Source: Terriglobia bacterium (GTDB taxonomy: Bacteria > Acidobacteriota > Terriglobia > Terriglobales > Acidobacteriaceae). Taken from it: a stretch of DNA of 64,000 bases. The stretch spans positions 1-64,000 of the forward strand of contig JAIQEY010000029.1 of NCBI GenBank assembly GCA_020073565.1, written 5' to 3'. The notes below the pieces were generated by a model that saw nothing but the letters and a program-made list of their open reading frames with translations, had not been told where the DNA came from and ran no database searches. Both the position numbers and the translations under genes were made by a program. The number at the start of each line of letters is the position of its first letter. Positions within the stretch are counted from its first letter, which is position 1. Below are positions 8,156 to 17,471 of the stretch, piece after piece.

Positions 8156-9316
8156 TCACTGACGGTCAATCCAGTTGCCCTCGGAGTCAAAGTTCCTCGA
8201 CGAAGGAAACCCACAGGCATTCCAAACGAGGTCGAATAGAGGCTTCAGGATTTTGCCAATCGGCGTTAACAAATCTTCCACCAGTGTTTCCGGGAGAATG
8301 ATGGTGTCCGAATTGATAGGATAGCCCCGTTCAATGTCGAAATCATCAACGGCCATTTCGAGGCCCCGCGTTTTTATCAGAGACAGCGCAACCGCTACAG
8401 GAGCTGTGCAACCTAATTCCCGTAGATATTGAAAACAGCGGGGCAAGTATTTGAAAACATTTTGTTCGTACGCAATGCTGTGAATCACTACCCGGCCCCG
8501 ATGTTTCATCGCCAAGGCATATGCATTAACGACCTCGATAACACCTGTTCGGTAGAGTTGGGTGTAGGTATGGGCGGGCTGGTGCCTTCCGAAAGCAAGT
8601 ACGCCTTCAAGATTTAGCCGCAGATCCCAACTAGTGGTTCCCATGGGCTGTAGCCGCATTGGACCTTCGTAAAAAGGGAGGATGTCGTACTGGGTCTGGC
8701 TCGCAAACGAATCTACGGGAATGCAGTGCAGCACAATCTTGGGGTCCTCTACAAACGGGATCGGCGTTTCGTTGTTGGCCAATGCGATTATTCTGTCGGT
8801 GCGGAATGCTCGGATTCGTTCGATCGCTGTCCCGGAGAGCGTGAAAGCAGTCCTAAGTTCGTTCACGTCCAGCGGGTATTTTCCAGCAGAGTTCCGACCA
8901 TAGAACTTGTCGTGCCCTTGGAAAATAACTCGATGCGGGCCAGTCCAGCCGCGTTCGACGCGCATCACCAGGACCTGGCCATTCGCGACTGAGACGACTT
9001 TAATTGCATATCGAATTCTTGGACTGAGCCCGGCGGCCAAGATGCTCTCGAGGCGACGTATTTCAAGATCAAGATCGGCAGTCTGAATTCCTGTCACTTG
9101 GGTCGGAAGGCCTTGATCCTCATCCATTCCGAAAACCAAATCTCCCGTTGCTGTATTTGCAAACGACGATGCATCCGCCAAGAACTCCTTTTTGTCAGCA
9201 TCAGTACTGCCGGGTAGTCCGCGCTTATAGTCGATAGTGCGCCCCTCTCTCACCCCGTTACTGATGAGGGCGGCGAGAACTTGCTCGGTGATGTCATCCA
9301 AACGCTTCTGGATCAT
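8156..9316 (-). CDS. AlbA_2 (Schlafen-type) domain protein
   Basis: 386 residues. The N-terminal about 150 residues match the AlbA_2/Schlafen-like divergent AAA fold seen in putative transcriptional regulators and some defence proteins: E-x-x-x-IDYK near residue 25, DASSFANTATGDLVFGMDE with its Asn-Gly-rich turn, then FYGRNSAGKYPLD. The rest (about 170-386) is unrecognised. It lies between a dnaG remnant and a gene remnant, which suggests insertion into an older mutS2-dnaG arrangement. Molecular function is not determined; nucleic-acid binding is the family expectation. Confidence 0.75.
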   Translation of the reverse strand: MIQKRLDDITEQVLAALISNGVREGRTIDYKRGLPGSTDADKKEFLADASSFANTATGDLVFGMDEDQGLPTQVTGIQTADLDLEIRRLESILAAGLSPRIRYAIKVVSVANGQVLVMRVERGWTGPHRVIFQGHDKFYGRNSAGKYPLDVNELRTAFTLSGTAIERIRAFRTDRIIALANNETPIPFVEDPKIVLHCIPVDSFASQTQYDILPFYEGPMRLQPMGTTSWDLRLNLEGVLAFGRHQPAHTYTQLYRTGVIEVVNAYALAMKHRGRVVIHSIAYEQNVFKYLPRCFQYLRELGCTAPVAVALSLIKTRGLEMAVDDFDIERGYPINSDTIILPETLVEDLLTPIGKILKPLFDLVWNACGFPSSRNFDSEGNWIDRQ

Positions 9317-9364
9317 GACTCAGTCTGCTCGATTGAAGCTTCAGTGACTGTCAGGGGGGCGGCG

Positions 9365-9511
9365 TTATTCCTCGGGCGCGTCCACATCGGGCTTGGGAGT
9401 CTTCCACAAACCTTGCTCCAACTCCTGCTCCTCCCGCAACTCTTCCTCAGAGAGGTTCTCGAAGTACGCAGCCGTGTCGCGTTCCAGCTTTGATTGTTCG
9501 CTCTGTCTTCT
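9365..9511 (-). pseudogene. remnant of a small acidic protein gene (3' end)
   Basis: The minus strand stays open from just after a TAG at 9512-9514 to a TAA at 9365-9367: 48 codons with no start codon. The product contains LERDTAAYFENLSEEELREE followed by an acidic tail ending DAPEE. The highly biased charged composition resembles short accessory proteins that pair with toxins or recombinases, but the family is not recognised. Because the 5' end is lost it is probably broken. The remaining spacer to 9667 shows nothing else. Confidence 0.4.
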
Positions 9512-9667
9512 CTACTCTACGGTAGTCTAATCGGCTCGGCCGCCGCTTTCGTGAGCATACCGATTTGGGCTTGATAAATTTTGCTAGGTCATTTGGTTTC
9601 AAAGATTAAAACAAAACAGGGGGAGGGGAAGCCCACACCAGTTAGTAAACACCCAAGGAAGCACTCG

Positions 9668-12235
9668 CTACACCCTTAACTCCACCACCGTGGCTCCGCC
9701 TCCGCCTTCGTTTTGGGGGGCTTCGCTGACCGACTCCACGTGCGGGTGCTTTTGCAGGTACTGGCGGAGGGCTTTGCGGAGGATGCCCATGCCGCTGCCA
9801 TGAACGATGCGGACTTTGGGCATGCCGGCCAAGAAAGCGCGGTCGACAAACTTCTCTACTTCGCTGGTGGCCTCGTCGACAGTGCGGCCGATGACGTTGA
9901 TCTCGGTGGGCATGGTTAGATCGCTGTCGTCGCTCTGCAACTGAACGCTGATGCCGCGGGCGCGGGCGGCTTTAACCGGGGAGTCGGCAGCGCGCGCGAT
10001 GACCTCGGCGACGTCTTCGCGGGCGATGCGCATTTTCATCGAGCCGATTTCGACTTCGAAGTGCTGGTCGTCGATCTTTTTCTTGACGACGGCGGCGCGG
10101 CCCATGGACTTGAGCTTTACTGTGTCGCCTTCGGCAACGTGTTTCACGAGCGCGGGCTGGGCGTGCGGGTCGTCGCGATCGGCGCCGGTGGCATGCGCGA
10201 CCACCGTCGAATCGAATTGCTCGCGGAATTCGCGGCGCAGTTTGGCGATGCGGCGCTCGGCATCTTTCGAGAGTTTTTGTGCGGCGGCTCGGTCCTGCAC
10301 GGCGTTGACGGCTTCGCGCGCGTGATATTCGAAATCGCGGAAGAGCGTTTCGAGCTTCTTTTCCATCTCGCGAACTTTGTTCTGTTGCTCTTTGCGGCCC
10401 TCGGTGGCTAGCTGCGATTTCTCGCGCTCCAGTTCCTGTTCGCGGGCTTGCATGCGGGCGCGCTCTTTTTCCACGTCGCGGAGATCGGCGTGGAGGCGGT
10501 CGAGGAAGCGGGCTACGTCTTGCGTCTGCGATCCCAGGCGGGAGCGAGCGGAGGTGATGATCGCAGAATTCAGGCCGAGGCGCTGCGCGATGTTAATTCC
10601 GGCGGAGGCTCCGGGGACGCCGATCTTCAGCTCATACGTCGGCTGCAGGGTGGCTTCGTCGAACCCTACGGCGGCGTTGATTACTCCGGTCGTGTTCGCT
10701 CCGTAAACTTTGAGCGACGTGTGATGGGTGGAGATCACACTCCTACACCCGAGTTTGCGGAAATGCTCGGCGATGGCTACGGCCAGGGCGGCGCCTTCTT
10801 CGGGATCGGTGGCGGAGCCTAGTTCATCGAGCAGCACAAGCGAATTCGCGGTCGCGGTGCGGGAGATGAAGTCGATGTTGGTGACGTGGGCGGAGAAGGT
10901 GGACAGATTTTGCTCGATGGATTGATAGTCGCCGATGTCGGCGAGAATGGCGTCGAAGACCGGCAGGTCGGCGCGGTCGGCCGGCACGGGGATTCCAGAT
11001 TGCGCCATCAGGGCCAGCAGGCCAAGAGTTTTCAGCGTGACCGTTTTTCCGCCGGTGTTGGGGCCGGTGATGACGAGTTGGCGGCGGACGTCTTCCAGTT
11101 CGATGGTGACCGGGACAATTTGCGCGTTTTTCAGTTTCAGGTTGCGTTCGAGAAGTGGGTGGCGGGCTCGATGGAGGATGAGGCTCGCGACCTCGGGGTC
11201 TAAAGCCCCATCTTTTTGCCCCTGCTGAATTGCAGGGCTGAAGCCCTGCTCCACCCGAGAGCCTTGCTCGGGTTGGGGACGGCGGGGCGCCGTCCCGACT
11301 GCCGGCGAGGGCGCCGGCGCTACGGCAACACAGTTATAGTCCTCTGCGAATCTCGCCTTCGCGAATTGAAGTTCGAGTTCGGCGAGGATGTCGGCCGCGG
11401 CCAGGATGGCCTCGGCTTTCTCTCCGATGGTGCGGGTCATTTCGAGCAGGATGCGGTGGATCTCGGCTTGTTCCTCGTCAAGCAGGCGGACGAGTTCGTT
11501 GTTTTGCTCGATCGTTTCGAGCGGCTCCACGAAAACGGTCTGCCCGCTGGAGCTTGCGCCGTGGACTACTCCTTGCACGCGGCGCTTCTGCTCGACTTTG
11601 ACTGGGATGACGAAGCGCTCGCCGCGGATGGTGATCAACTCATCTTGCACGGTGCCGCCTTCAGCGAGACGGCGCAGATAACCGCGCAGCGATTCCTGGA
11701 TCTGGCGCCTTTGTTTTTCGATCTCGCGGCGGATGCGGCTCAGTTCGGGCGAGGCACGGTCGTCGAGCGTGCCGTCGGGCAGGATCTTGTTACGAAACGT
11801 TCGCAGGAATGCGGTGAAGTCCTGAATACCGGCGGAGAGTTCGTTAACGGCTGTCCACTGGCTGCGCATCGCAGCGGGAGGCTGGCGGACGATTTCGCGC
11901 CATTCGGCGGCGCGGTCGGCGATGAGGACAACGTCGCGGATCTCATTGGTTTCGAGAGCGGCTCCGGTAATGCGGGATTTCTCGATCAGTTTGCCAACTT
12001 CAGGCAATCCCGCAAATTCGAAACGGCCGCCGACTCGGCGATACTCGCGGATTTCCGTAGTGAGCTGTTGTTGTGTTTCAATCCAGCTGCGATCGAGCGA
12101 AGGTGTGAGGTCCGCGATGCGATGCTGGCCGAGAGGCGAAGACGCGTAGCCCTGCAACAATTCGCGCAGCGACTCGAACTCGAGCAGTCGCGAACTGGTG
12201 TGCTTCACCGGGTTGGGCACGAACAACATGCGCAT
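9668..12235 (-). CDS. mutS2: MutS2 family ATPase/endonuclease with Smr domain
   Basis: About 855 residues from the ATG at 12235 (MRMLFVPNPVKHTS...). MutS2 proteins act in recombination control or on stalled, collided ribosomes rather than in mismatch repair. In order: core/lever helices, Walker A (ITGPNTGGKTVTLK), Walker B (SLVLLDELGSATDPEEG), a long coiled coil (EKERARMQAREQELE...), a KOW-like patch, and a C-terminal Smr nuclease domain (INVIGRTVDEA, VRIVHGSGMGILRKAL). Between the lever and the ATPase lies an in-frame Pro/Gly/Ala-rich insertion (11.20-11.33 kb) made of dispersed hairpin repeats. Confidence 0.95.
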   Translation of the reverse strand: MRMLFVPNPVKHTSSRLLEFESLRELLQGYASSPLGQHRIADLTPSLDRSWIETQQQLTTEIREYRRVGGRFEFAGLPEVGKLIEKSRITGAALETNEIRDVVLIADRAAEWREIVRQPPAAMRSQWTAVNELSAGIQDFTAFLRTFRNKILPDGTLDDRASPELSRIRREIEKQRRQIQESLRGYLRRLAEGGTVQDELITIRGERFVIPVKVEQKRRVQGVVHGASSSGQTVFVEPLETIEQNNELVRLLDEEQAEIHRILLEMTRTIGEKAEAILAAADILAELELQFAKARFAEDYNCVAVAPAPSPAVGTAPRRPQPEQGSRVEQGFSPAIQQGQKDGALDPEVASLILHRARHPLLERNLKLKNAQIVPVTIELEDVRRQLVITGPNTGGKTVTLKTLGLLALMAQSGIPVPADRADLPVFDAILADIGDYQSIEQNLSTFSAHVTNIDFISRTATANSLVLLDELGSATDPEEGAALAVAIAEHFRKLGCRSVISTHHTSLKVYGANTTGVINAAVGFDEATLQPTYELKIGVPGASAGINIAQRLGLNSAIITSARSRLGSQTQDVARFLDRLHADLRDVEKERARMQAREQELEREKSQLATEGRKEQQNKVREMEKKLETLFRDFEYHAREAVNAVQDRAAAQKLSKDAERRIAKLRREFREQFDSTVVAHATGADRDDPHAQPALVKHVAEGDTVKLKSMGRAAVVKKKIDDQHFEVEIGSMKMRIAREDVAEVIARAADSPVKAARARGISVQLQSDDSDLTMPTEINVIGRTVDEATSEVEKFVDRAFLAGMPKVRIVHGSGMGILRKALRQYLQKHPHVESVSEAPQNEGGGGATVVELRV
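11200..11326. repeat. dispersed hairpin repeats inside mutS2
   Basis: Three successive inverted repeats lie in the coding sequence: GCAGGGC/GCCCTGC around 11234-11251, GGACGGC/GCCGTCC around 11277-11295, and GCCGGC/GCCGGC around 11303-11320 ending GCTACGG. Related units are intergenic at 2.0 kb, 17.55 kb and 29.9 kb (GGGCGAGGGCGCCCGCC). They are translated as about 42 low-complexity residues (PQPEQGSRVEQGFSP...). Confidence 0.7.
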
Positions 12236-12463
12236 TGATGGTACAACGGAAAGAGGGCTGAGTTTCGAGATGGGAGTAGGAGTGCTTCGACTCCGCCGAT
12301 TGCATCGCTTCGCGAAGCATTCTGCTCCGCTCAGCATGACAATGGTAGAAGGCTCGCAGTGGGACTACGGATTCAGCCGCCATGGATCATCCCGGGCACC
12401 TACACTCTAGTTACTTGCCAGTGGTCCTGTTTTCGCGGTGCAATTACACCTGCGGAGCGAACT
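12236..12463. other. spacer between mutS2 and pseudopilin-like gene
   Basis: This divergent space must hold both promoters. It also carries a 'GCATCGCTTCGCGAAGCATTC...GCTCAGCATGAC' element (about 12303-12342), related to the CGCTTCGCTCGCCATGAC unit at 16.18 kb. No specific promoter is assigned. Confidence 0.4.
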
Positions 12464-12844
12464 ATGGGACGTGCTTTTGGCTTTATCGGGACGATCGTCA
12501 CGCTGGCGATCGGGATGTACATCTATTCTGTGCAGATTAAAACGCTGTCGCCATCGACCGGAGGCGGCAATTCGGAAGACGTTGCCACCATCGCGGGCGT
12601 GAAGAATGATCTGATCGGGATCGCGAATGCCGAACGCGGCTATCTTGCGTCACAAGGAAAGTATGCTTCCCTCGATGAGCTGATTGCGGGCAACTACATC
12701 ACCATTAAGGGTGAGCGTCCGCCTTACGTTTACGATGTTCAGACCACTGACAGCAGCTTTCGTGCGACCGCCACGCGCACCACGAAAGGCGCGCCCGCAC
12801 AAATCTGGATTACTGAAAGCATGCAGGTCCAAGGTTCCGATTGA
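12464..12844 (+). CDS. membrane-anchored pseudopilin-like protein
   Basis: 126 residues from the ATG at 12464, which has a GGAG upstream. One N-terminal hydrophobic helix (FGFIGTIVTLAIGMYIYSVQ) precedes a globular domain with ANAERGYLASQGKYASLDEL and a Gly/Tyr-containing beta region. That order, and the 'A-ER-Y-A--G-Y-SL-EL' motif, resembles type II/IV pseudopilins, but the classic G-F-x-x-x-E prepilin site is absent. It is probably a single-pass protein with a periplasmic domain. It is followed by a strong terminator, so it is a monocistron. Confidence 0.7.
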   Translation: MGRAFGFIGTIVTLAIGMYIYSVQIKTLSPSTGGGNSEDVATIAGVKNDLIGIANAERGYLASQGKYASLDELIAGNYITIKGERPPYVYDVQTTDSSFRATATRTTKGAPAQIWITESMQVQGSD

Positions 12845-12904
12845 ACTTGCTCCCGGCTGTCTGAGCAGGATCAAGACGGCGATCAACTGAATTCAATCCC
12901 GACT

Positions 12905-12942
12905 CGGCGTCTTCGATACATTTGGAGACGCCGTGGTTTTTT
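12905..12942 (+). terminator. rho-independent terminator
   Basis: CGGCGTCT (12905-12912) pairs with AGACGCCG (12926-12933), followed by TGG and six T residues. It lies about 60 bases after the pseudopilin-like gene and just before the methyltransferase gene. Confidence 0.85.
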
Positions 12943-12957
12943 CTGTACCTTTGAGAC

Positions 12958-13710
12958 ATGCCGCGCATCCTGAGGACGGTCATTCCCCGGATCAAAAAGT
13001 CGATTCAGGAGCAGGGCCTTCTGCTTAGTCTCTATCGAAGCGTGCGTTTGCCGGTCCATCTCTTACGTGAGTACCGGGAATCTCTCGAGGCGACCCCTTC
13101 TCGGGAACCAAGCCGTTTTGACAAAGACTACGGCGTCGACACCGACGGCGATCGTGATGGCTGGACTTATCTGAGCGACCTGAGCATCCCCAGTTCTAAC
13201 TGGATTCATGGAAACAACTATGCCGCGATCGAACCGGAACGCTTTCGCGCAATTCTATCGAGCCTGGCGCTCCGGTTTGAGGACTTAGTGTTCGTCGATT
13301 TCGGGTCGGGGAAAGGGCGGGCGTTGCTGATGGCCTCAGAGTTTCCCTTCAAGAAGATTGTAGGCATTGAATTTGCGCCGGAGTTGCACAGCGCGGCACA
13401 ACGGAATATCGCGAAGTTCTACCCTTCCGAGCGCCGGTGTGGGGTTATCGAGTCGGCGTGCATGGACTTTCTTGAGTTTCCGCTGCCGCCTGAACCCTCG
13501 GTGCTTTTTCTTTTTGATCCTTGCGACGAAACCGTGCTGGCCAAGTTGATGGCGAACCTTTCGCAATCCCTGCGCGCCCATCCGAGAGAACTGTACCTGG
13601 TTTACGTCGCTCCCACTCCAACCAAGGAGCGGATACTCGCTTCTACGGGCTGCTTGACTCAGGTCAGGCGGGATGTCGAGCAGAATTTCTGTGTCTATAA
13701 GGCCAATTAA
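12958..13710 (+). CDS. class I SAM-dependent methyltransferase
   Basis: 250 residues. The SAM-binding motif I is clear (FVDFGSGKGRALLMAS), then motif II (KIVGIEFAPELHSAA) and a post-motif acidic/aromatic loop (LFLFDPCDE). The N-terminal about 90 residues are not recognised. The substrate is unknown; proteins of this build are often annotated only as methyltransferases. The ATG at 12958 lies 16 bases after the terminator T-run, so it must have its own start site or depend on read-through. Confidence 0.85.
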   Translation: MPRILRTVIPRIKKSIQEQGLLLSLYRSVRLPVHLLREYRESLEATPSREPSRFDKDYGVDTDGDRDGWTYLSDLSIPSSNWIHGNNYAAIEPERFRAILSSLALRFEDLVFVDFGSGKGRALLMASEFPFKKIVGIEFAPELHSAAQRNIAKFYPSERRCGVIESACMDFLEFPLPPEPSVLFLFDPCDETVLAKLMANLSQSLRAHPRELYLVYVAPTPTKERILASTGCLTQVRRDVEQNFCVYKAN

Positions 13711-13737
13711 TGCGACTGTTCTGCGCATCCCGCGTTT

Positions 13738-14187
13738 TCAAAACGTTTTTGCCGAGTCGAGCAGGATGGTGACTGGACCTTCGTTCACCAGTTCCACTTG
13801 CATCATCTCCTGGAAGCGTCCGGTTTCGCAGCGCAGGCCAGCGGCTCGGATCCTCTCCACAAAATAGTCGTAGAGTTCGCGCGCCTGCTGGGGCGGAGCG
13901 GCGGCGTCGAAGGATGGACGCTTGCCGCGTCGGACGTCGCCGTAGAGAGTGAATTGTGAGACGGCGAGCACCGCGCCCCCGATATCCACGACAGACAAGT
14001 TCATTTTCCCGCCGGTATCCTCGAAAATCCGCAGGCCGATGATTTTGTCGGCAAGGTACTCGATGTCGGAGCGAGTGTCGCCGATTCCGACTCCGAGCAA
14101 CACGAGCAGGCCGCGGCCGATTTCGCCGGTGATCTCACCGTTGACCGTGACTTTGGCTCGGCTGACGCGTTGCACCACGGCACGCAT
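13738..14187 (-). CDS. dtd: D-aminoacyl-tRNA deacylase
   Basis: Dtd hydrolyses D-aminoacyl-tRNAs (and Gly-tRNA-Ala), protecting translation from D-amino acids. The 149 residues match the family. Signatures: [15 protein letters not shown] at the start, [17 protein letters not shown] in the middle and the cross-subunit NEGPVTI motif near the C-terminus. Its ATG overlaps the stop codon of the upstream gene (TGATG), so the two are co-translated. Confidence 0.96.
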   Translation of the reverse strand: MRAVVQRVSRAKVTVNGEITGEIGRGLLVLLGVGIGDTRSDIEYLADKIIGLRIFEDTGGKMNLSVVDIGGAVLAVSQFTLYGDVRRGKRPSFDAAAPPQQARELYDYFVERIRAAGLRCETGRFQEMMQVELVNEGPVTILLDSAKTF

Positions 14188-14636
14188 CAGCGACTGACCT
14201 CGCCCAGCAGCGTTTCGTGGCCGGCGAGGGCCTGCCAGCGTCCATCGCGGTAGGTGAAGATGTCGGTGAAGCGGACCCGGGCCACGATCTTGCCGGAAGG
14301 ATCGAGCACTTCGTTCAGACCGCGCACGAATCCGAAGTTGCCTTCAACGTGCGCGCGCATTTCTGTGAGGTGATTCGAGCCCGGCTTGCGCTGCGGGATG
14401 TGCTCGAGCATCTGGCTGCGCGTATGGAGGGAGCCGTCGACGTCGGCATCTTCGAATTCGTCGGCCACCATGCAGGCGACGGCGTCGGCGTCGTGTCGGC
14501 CGAGCGCCTGGGCCCAGTTTTGTTCGAGTTCCAGAAGAGCCGCTTCGGTTTTGGGTTGGTTCTTGGGGCAATCGGCCGCTTGAGCAGCCAGCGTGAGCAG
14601 GAGTACGACTGGCACGATCAGAATTTTCACCTCCAA
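14187..14636 (-). CDS. secreted NTF2-like (DUF4440-type) protein
   Basis: 149 residues with a signal peptide ([18 protein letters not shown]) and an NTF2/SnoaL-like fold: [31 protein letters not shown] and [20 protein letters not shown]. Members of this superfamily are cone-shaped barrels that bind or transform small molecules, and function cannot be deduced from sequence. It overlaps dtd by one base (TGATG). Export is inferred from the leader. Confidence 0.8.
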   Translation of the reverse strand: MEVKILIVPVVLLLTLAAQAADCPKNQPKTEAALLELEQNWAQALGRHDADAVACMVADEFEDADVDGSLHTRSQMLEHIPQRKPGSNHLTEMRAHVEGNFGFVRGLNEVLDPSGKIVARVRFTDIFTYRDGRWQALAGHETLLGEVSR

Positions 14637-14829
14637 ATGGTCACATGACCCGCGCGCGTGGGCAAGTTGCTGAGAGCGCTGTGACGATGCTCGGGCCGAA
14701 GTCTAAAACCCTTACCACAGAGACACAGAGGAACACAGAGGAAATCCGGAGTTCTCGCGATTGACCACGATCGGCCGGGGCTCTACAATCCACAGTCTCC
14801 ACTGGGAATTCTCTTCTGAGGCTCATTGC

Positions 14830-16128
14830 ATGCGATCAATCAGAAAGTATGCGCTCAACTTTGTCTGGGCCGCGGTGACGCTTGCCTCGTCACTGGCCTC
14901 CTCGCAATCGACGAGTGCCGCGCATCACGACCTGCTCATCAAGAACGCCACGGTGATGACCGTGACGCACGGCAACATCAAGAATGGATCGATCTACATC
15001 AAGGATGGCAAGATCGCGGCGGTCGGTGAGAACGTCAATGCACCTGCCGATGTGGCCGTGATCGACGCGGGCGGCAAATACCTTACGCCGGGGATTGTCG
15101 ATTCGCACTCGCACATCGCGCTGGACGACGATGTCAACGAAGCCACCAGCCCCGTGACTCCACACATGATGATGAAAGACGCCTTCGACTATCAGGACAA
15201 GGCGATCTATCGCGCTCTGGCCGGGGGCGTGACCACGTCGCTATTGCTGCACGGGTCAGCGAACATGATTGGCGGCCAAGCGATCGTCATCAAGCACAAG
15301 TACGGCGCAGGGCGCGACCAGATGCTGTTTCCCAATGCCCCAGGGTCGATCAAGTTTGCCAGTGGCGAGAACCCGAAGCGAGTTTACGGCGGCCGCGAAC
15401 AACTGCCTTCTACGCGCATGGGCAATTTTGAAGTGCAGCGCGAAGCGCTGGTCCAGGCGCAGGACTACATGCGCGAGTGGGACCTCTACAACGAAAAGGT
15501 GAAGCGCGGCGACAACGACGCGAGCGCGCCCAAGCACGATCTGAAATTGGAGGCGCTGTCCGATGTTTTGCGCGGCAAGCTGATGGTGCAGATTCATTGC
15601 TACCGATCGGACGAAATTCTGACGGAAATCGCCATGGCCAAGGAATTTGGCTACAAGATTCGCGGCTTCCATCACGCGCTCGAAGCCTACAAGGTGGCCG
15701 ACCAGATTGCCGCAGCGAATATCGGGATCGCCACTTTCGCGGACTGGTGGGGATACAAGCAGGAGGCCTGGGACGCAATTCCGTGGAATGCCGTGATCTC
15801 CATGCGCAAGGGGGTCCGGGTGGCGATCAAGAGCGATTCGGAGGACTATACGCGACGTTTGAGTCAGGAAGCGGCGAAGATGATGCGCTATGGCGGCGCT
15901 ACGGAAGAAGAAGCTTTGAAGATGATTACGCTGAATGCCGCATGGATCGTGGGTGTGGACGACCGCGTCGGCTCGATCGACGTGGGGAAAGACGCGGATC
16001 TAGTGATCTGGGACGGATACCCGCTGTCGAGCTACGGCGTGCCGGAGAAGGTGCTGATTGACGGCGACGTGTACTTCGACCGGTCGCAAGCGGGACTGGG
16101 AACGACGCACTACAAGGAGGGAGAATGA
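14830..16128 (+). CDS. exported amidohydrolase with intact metal site
   Basis: 432 residues from the ATG at 14830, which begins a signal peptide (FVWAAVTLASSLASSQSTSA); upstream in-frame starts lack one. This is a metal-dependent TIM-barrel amidohydrolase (imidazolonepropionase/dihydroorotase-like). Metal ligands are visible: HxH in PGIVDSHSHIALD, His in MVQIHCYRSDE, His in GFHHALEAYK and Asp in AIKSDSEDYT. The C-terminal beta-sandwich closure GSIDVGKDADLVIWDG is also present. The substrate is unknown; cyclic amides or dipeptides are typical for secreted members. It overlaps the next gene by ATGA. Confidence 0.92.
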   Translation: MRSIRKYALNFVWAAVTLASSLASSQSTSAAHHDLLIKNATVMTVTHGNIKNGSIYIKDGKIAAVGENVNAPADVAVIDAGGKYLTPGIVDSHSHIALDDDVNEATSPVTPHMMMKDAFDYQDKAIYRALAGGVTTSLLLHGSANMIGGQAIVIKHKYGAGRDQMLFPNAPGSIKFASGENPKRVYGGREQLPSTRMGNFEVQREALVQAQDYMREWDLYNEKVKRGDNDASAPKHDLKLEALSDVLRGKLMVQIHCYRSDEILTEIAMAKEFGYKIRGFHHALEAYKVADQIAAANIGIATFADWWGYKQEAWDAIPWNAVISMRKGVRVAIKSDSEDYTRRLSQEAAKMMRYGGATEEEALKMITLNAAWIVGVDDRVGSIDVGKDADLVIWDGYPLSSYGVPEKVLIDGDVYFDRSQAGLGTTHYKEGE

Positions 16129-17471
16129 AAAACCAGTTCTCAGTTCTCGGTTCTCAGTTCTCAGCGAGATGCAGATTCCTCGCTTCGCTCGCCATGACAA
16201 TTCTGATTGGGACACTGACCATCGCCGCCCAGGACCAGCCGGTTGTGCTCAAGGGTGGGAAACTGCTGACCATTACCCACGGCGTGATCGAAAACGGTGT
16301 GCTGGTCATGCAGGGTGGGAAGATCGCTGCGGTGGGCTCAGCGAGTTCGGCACCTATTCCGAGCGGCGCGCTGGTCATCGATGCTACCGGCATGACGATT
16401 TATCCGGGACTGATCGATTCGGAAACCCAGCTTGGGCTGACGGAGATTTCAGCCGAGGCCATGACCAACGATCTGGTCGAGATGAGCGATGAGATCATGC
16501 CGCACATGCACACGGCCGAGGCCTTTCACGCCGAGTCGGCGCTGATCCCGGTGGCGCGCATGAACGGGATCACCAATGCCGTGGTTGCCCCGGAGAGCAG
16601 CGACACGCTGCCGGGCCAGGATTCGTTCATTCAGCTTGCCGGGGCTTCGGCCACGGAAATGCTGCTGATTCGCGACAACGCCATGCCGCTGAACTTCACC
16701 GGCGACGAACGCCGGAACAAAGGCGGTTTTGAAAAGCGCAAGTTTCCCTCAACGCGCATGGGTCTGGCCGCACAACTGCGCCAGACATTTCTGGATGCGC
16801 AGGACTACCAATCGAAATGGGCGGAGTACGAACGCAAAAAGGCCGATGCTGTCCGCGGCAAGAAATCGGAGCCGGCGTCCCCGAAGCACGATCTGAAGCT
16901 GGAAGCGCTGCTGCCGTATCTCGAAGGCAAGAAAACGATCGTGCTCGCGGCCGAAGGTCCCAGCGACCTGGAGACCGTGGTCAGCCTGGCTAACGAATTC
17001 AAGTTGAAGTATGTGCTGAATCACATCAGCCACTCGCAGGCCGTGCTTGATTACGTGGCTTCGTTGAAAGCGCCGGTGATTGTCGGGCCAATTTATGAGG
17101 CTCCGAAAGAGGACGAGCGTTACGACACTGTTTTCAAGTTGCCGGCCGAACTCTACAAACGCGGCGTGAAGATTGCGTTTGCATCGTACTCGGCTCACAA
17201 CGTGCGCAACTTGCCCGACCAGGCAGGATACGCGACCGCATTCGGGCTCCCTTACGACGAGGCGCTCAAGGCGATTACCATCAATCCGGCGGAAATCTGG
17301 GGCGTGGCCGACAAACTTGGTTCGCTCGAAGTCGGGAAAACTGCCAACGTCGTCGTCGCCCAGGGCGATCCGCTCGATGTGAAGACGGACGTGAAGCGCG
17401 TGTTCATCGAAGGCCGCGACGTGCCCATGACCGACCGGCAGACCCGGTTGAGGGACGAGTACTCGAAATGA
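16125..17471 (+). CDS. amidohydrolase-like protein without metal ligands
   Basis: 448 residues, start overlapping the previous stop (ATGA). The fold matches the upstream protein (KHDLKLEALLPYLEGK, NPAEIWGVADKLGSLEVGKT) but the metal site is gone: HxH is replaced by Glu-Thr-Gln in YPGLIDSETQLGL, the barrel His is replaced in VLAAEGPSD, and the terminal Asp is replaced in FASYSAHNV. It may be a structural partner of the active protein. The first 23 residues (NQFSVLGSQFSAR..., RFLASLAMT) are translated dispersed repeats. An ATG at 16194 begins a plausible leader (MTILIGTLTIAAQ) and may be the older start. Confidence 0.88.
   Translation: MKNQFSVLGSQFSARCRFLASLAMTILIGTLTIAAQDQPVVLKGGKLLTITHGVIENGVLVMQGGKIAAVGSASSAPIPSGALVIDATGMTIYPGLIDSETQLGLTEISAEAMTNDLVEMSDEIMPHMHTAEAFHAESALIPVARMNGITNAVVAPESSDTLPGQDSFIQLAGASATEMLLIRDNAMPLNFTGDERRNKGGFEKRKFPSTRMGLAAQLRQTFLDAQDYQSKWAEYERKKADAVRGKKSEPASPKHDLKLEALLPYLEGKKTIVLAAEGPSDLETVVSLANEFKLKYVLNHISHSQAVLDYVASLKAPVIVGPIYEAPKEDERYDTVFKLPAELYKRGVKIAFASYSAHNVRNLPDQAGYATAFGLPYDEALKAITINPAEIWGVADKLGSLEVGKTANVVVAQGDPLDVKTDVKRVFIEGRDVPMTDRQTRLRDEYSK

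Noticed and set aside
11216-12238. 340-codon plus-strand frame
   Set aside because: Antisense to mutS2, caused by high G+C third positions.
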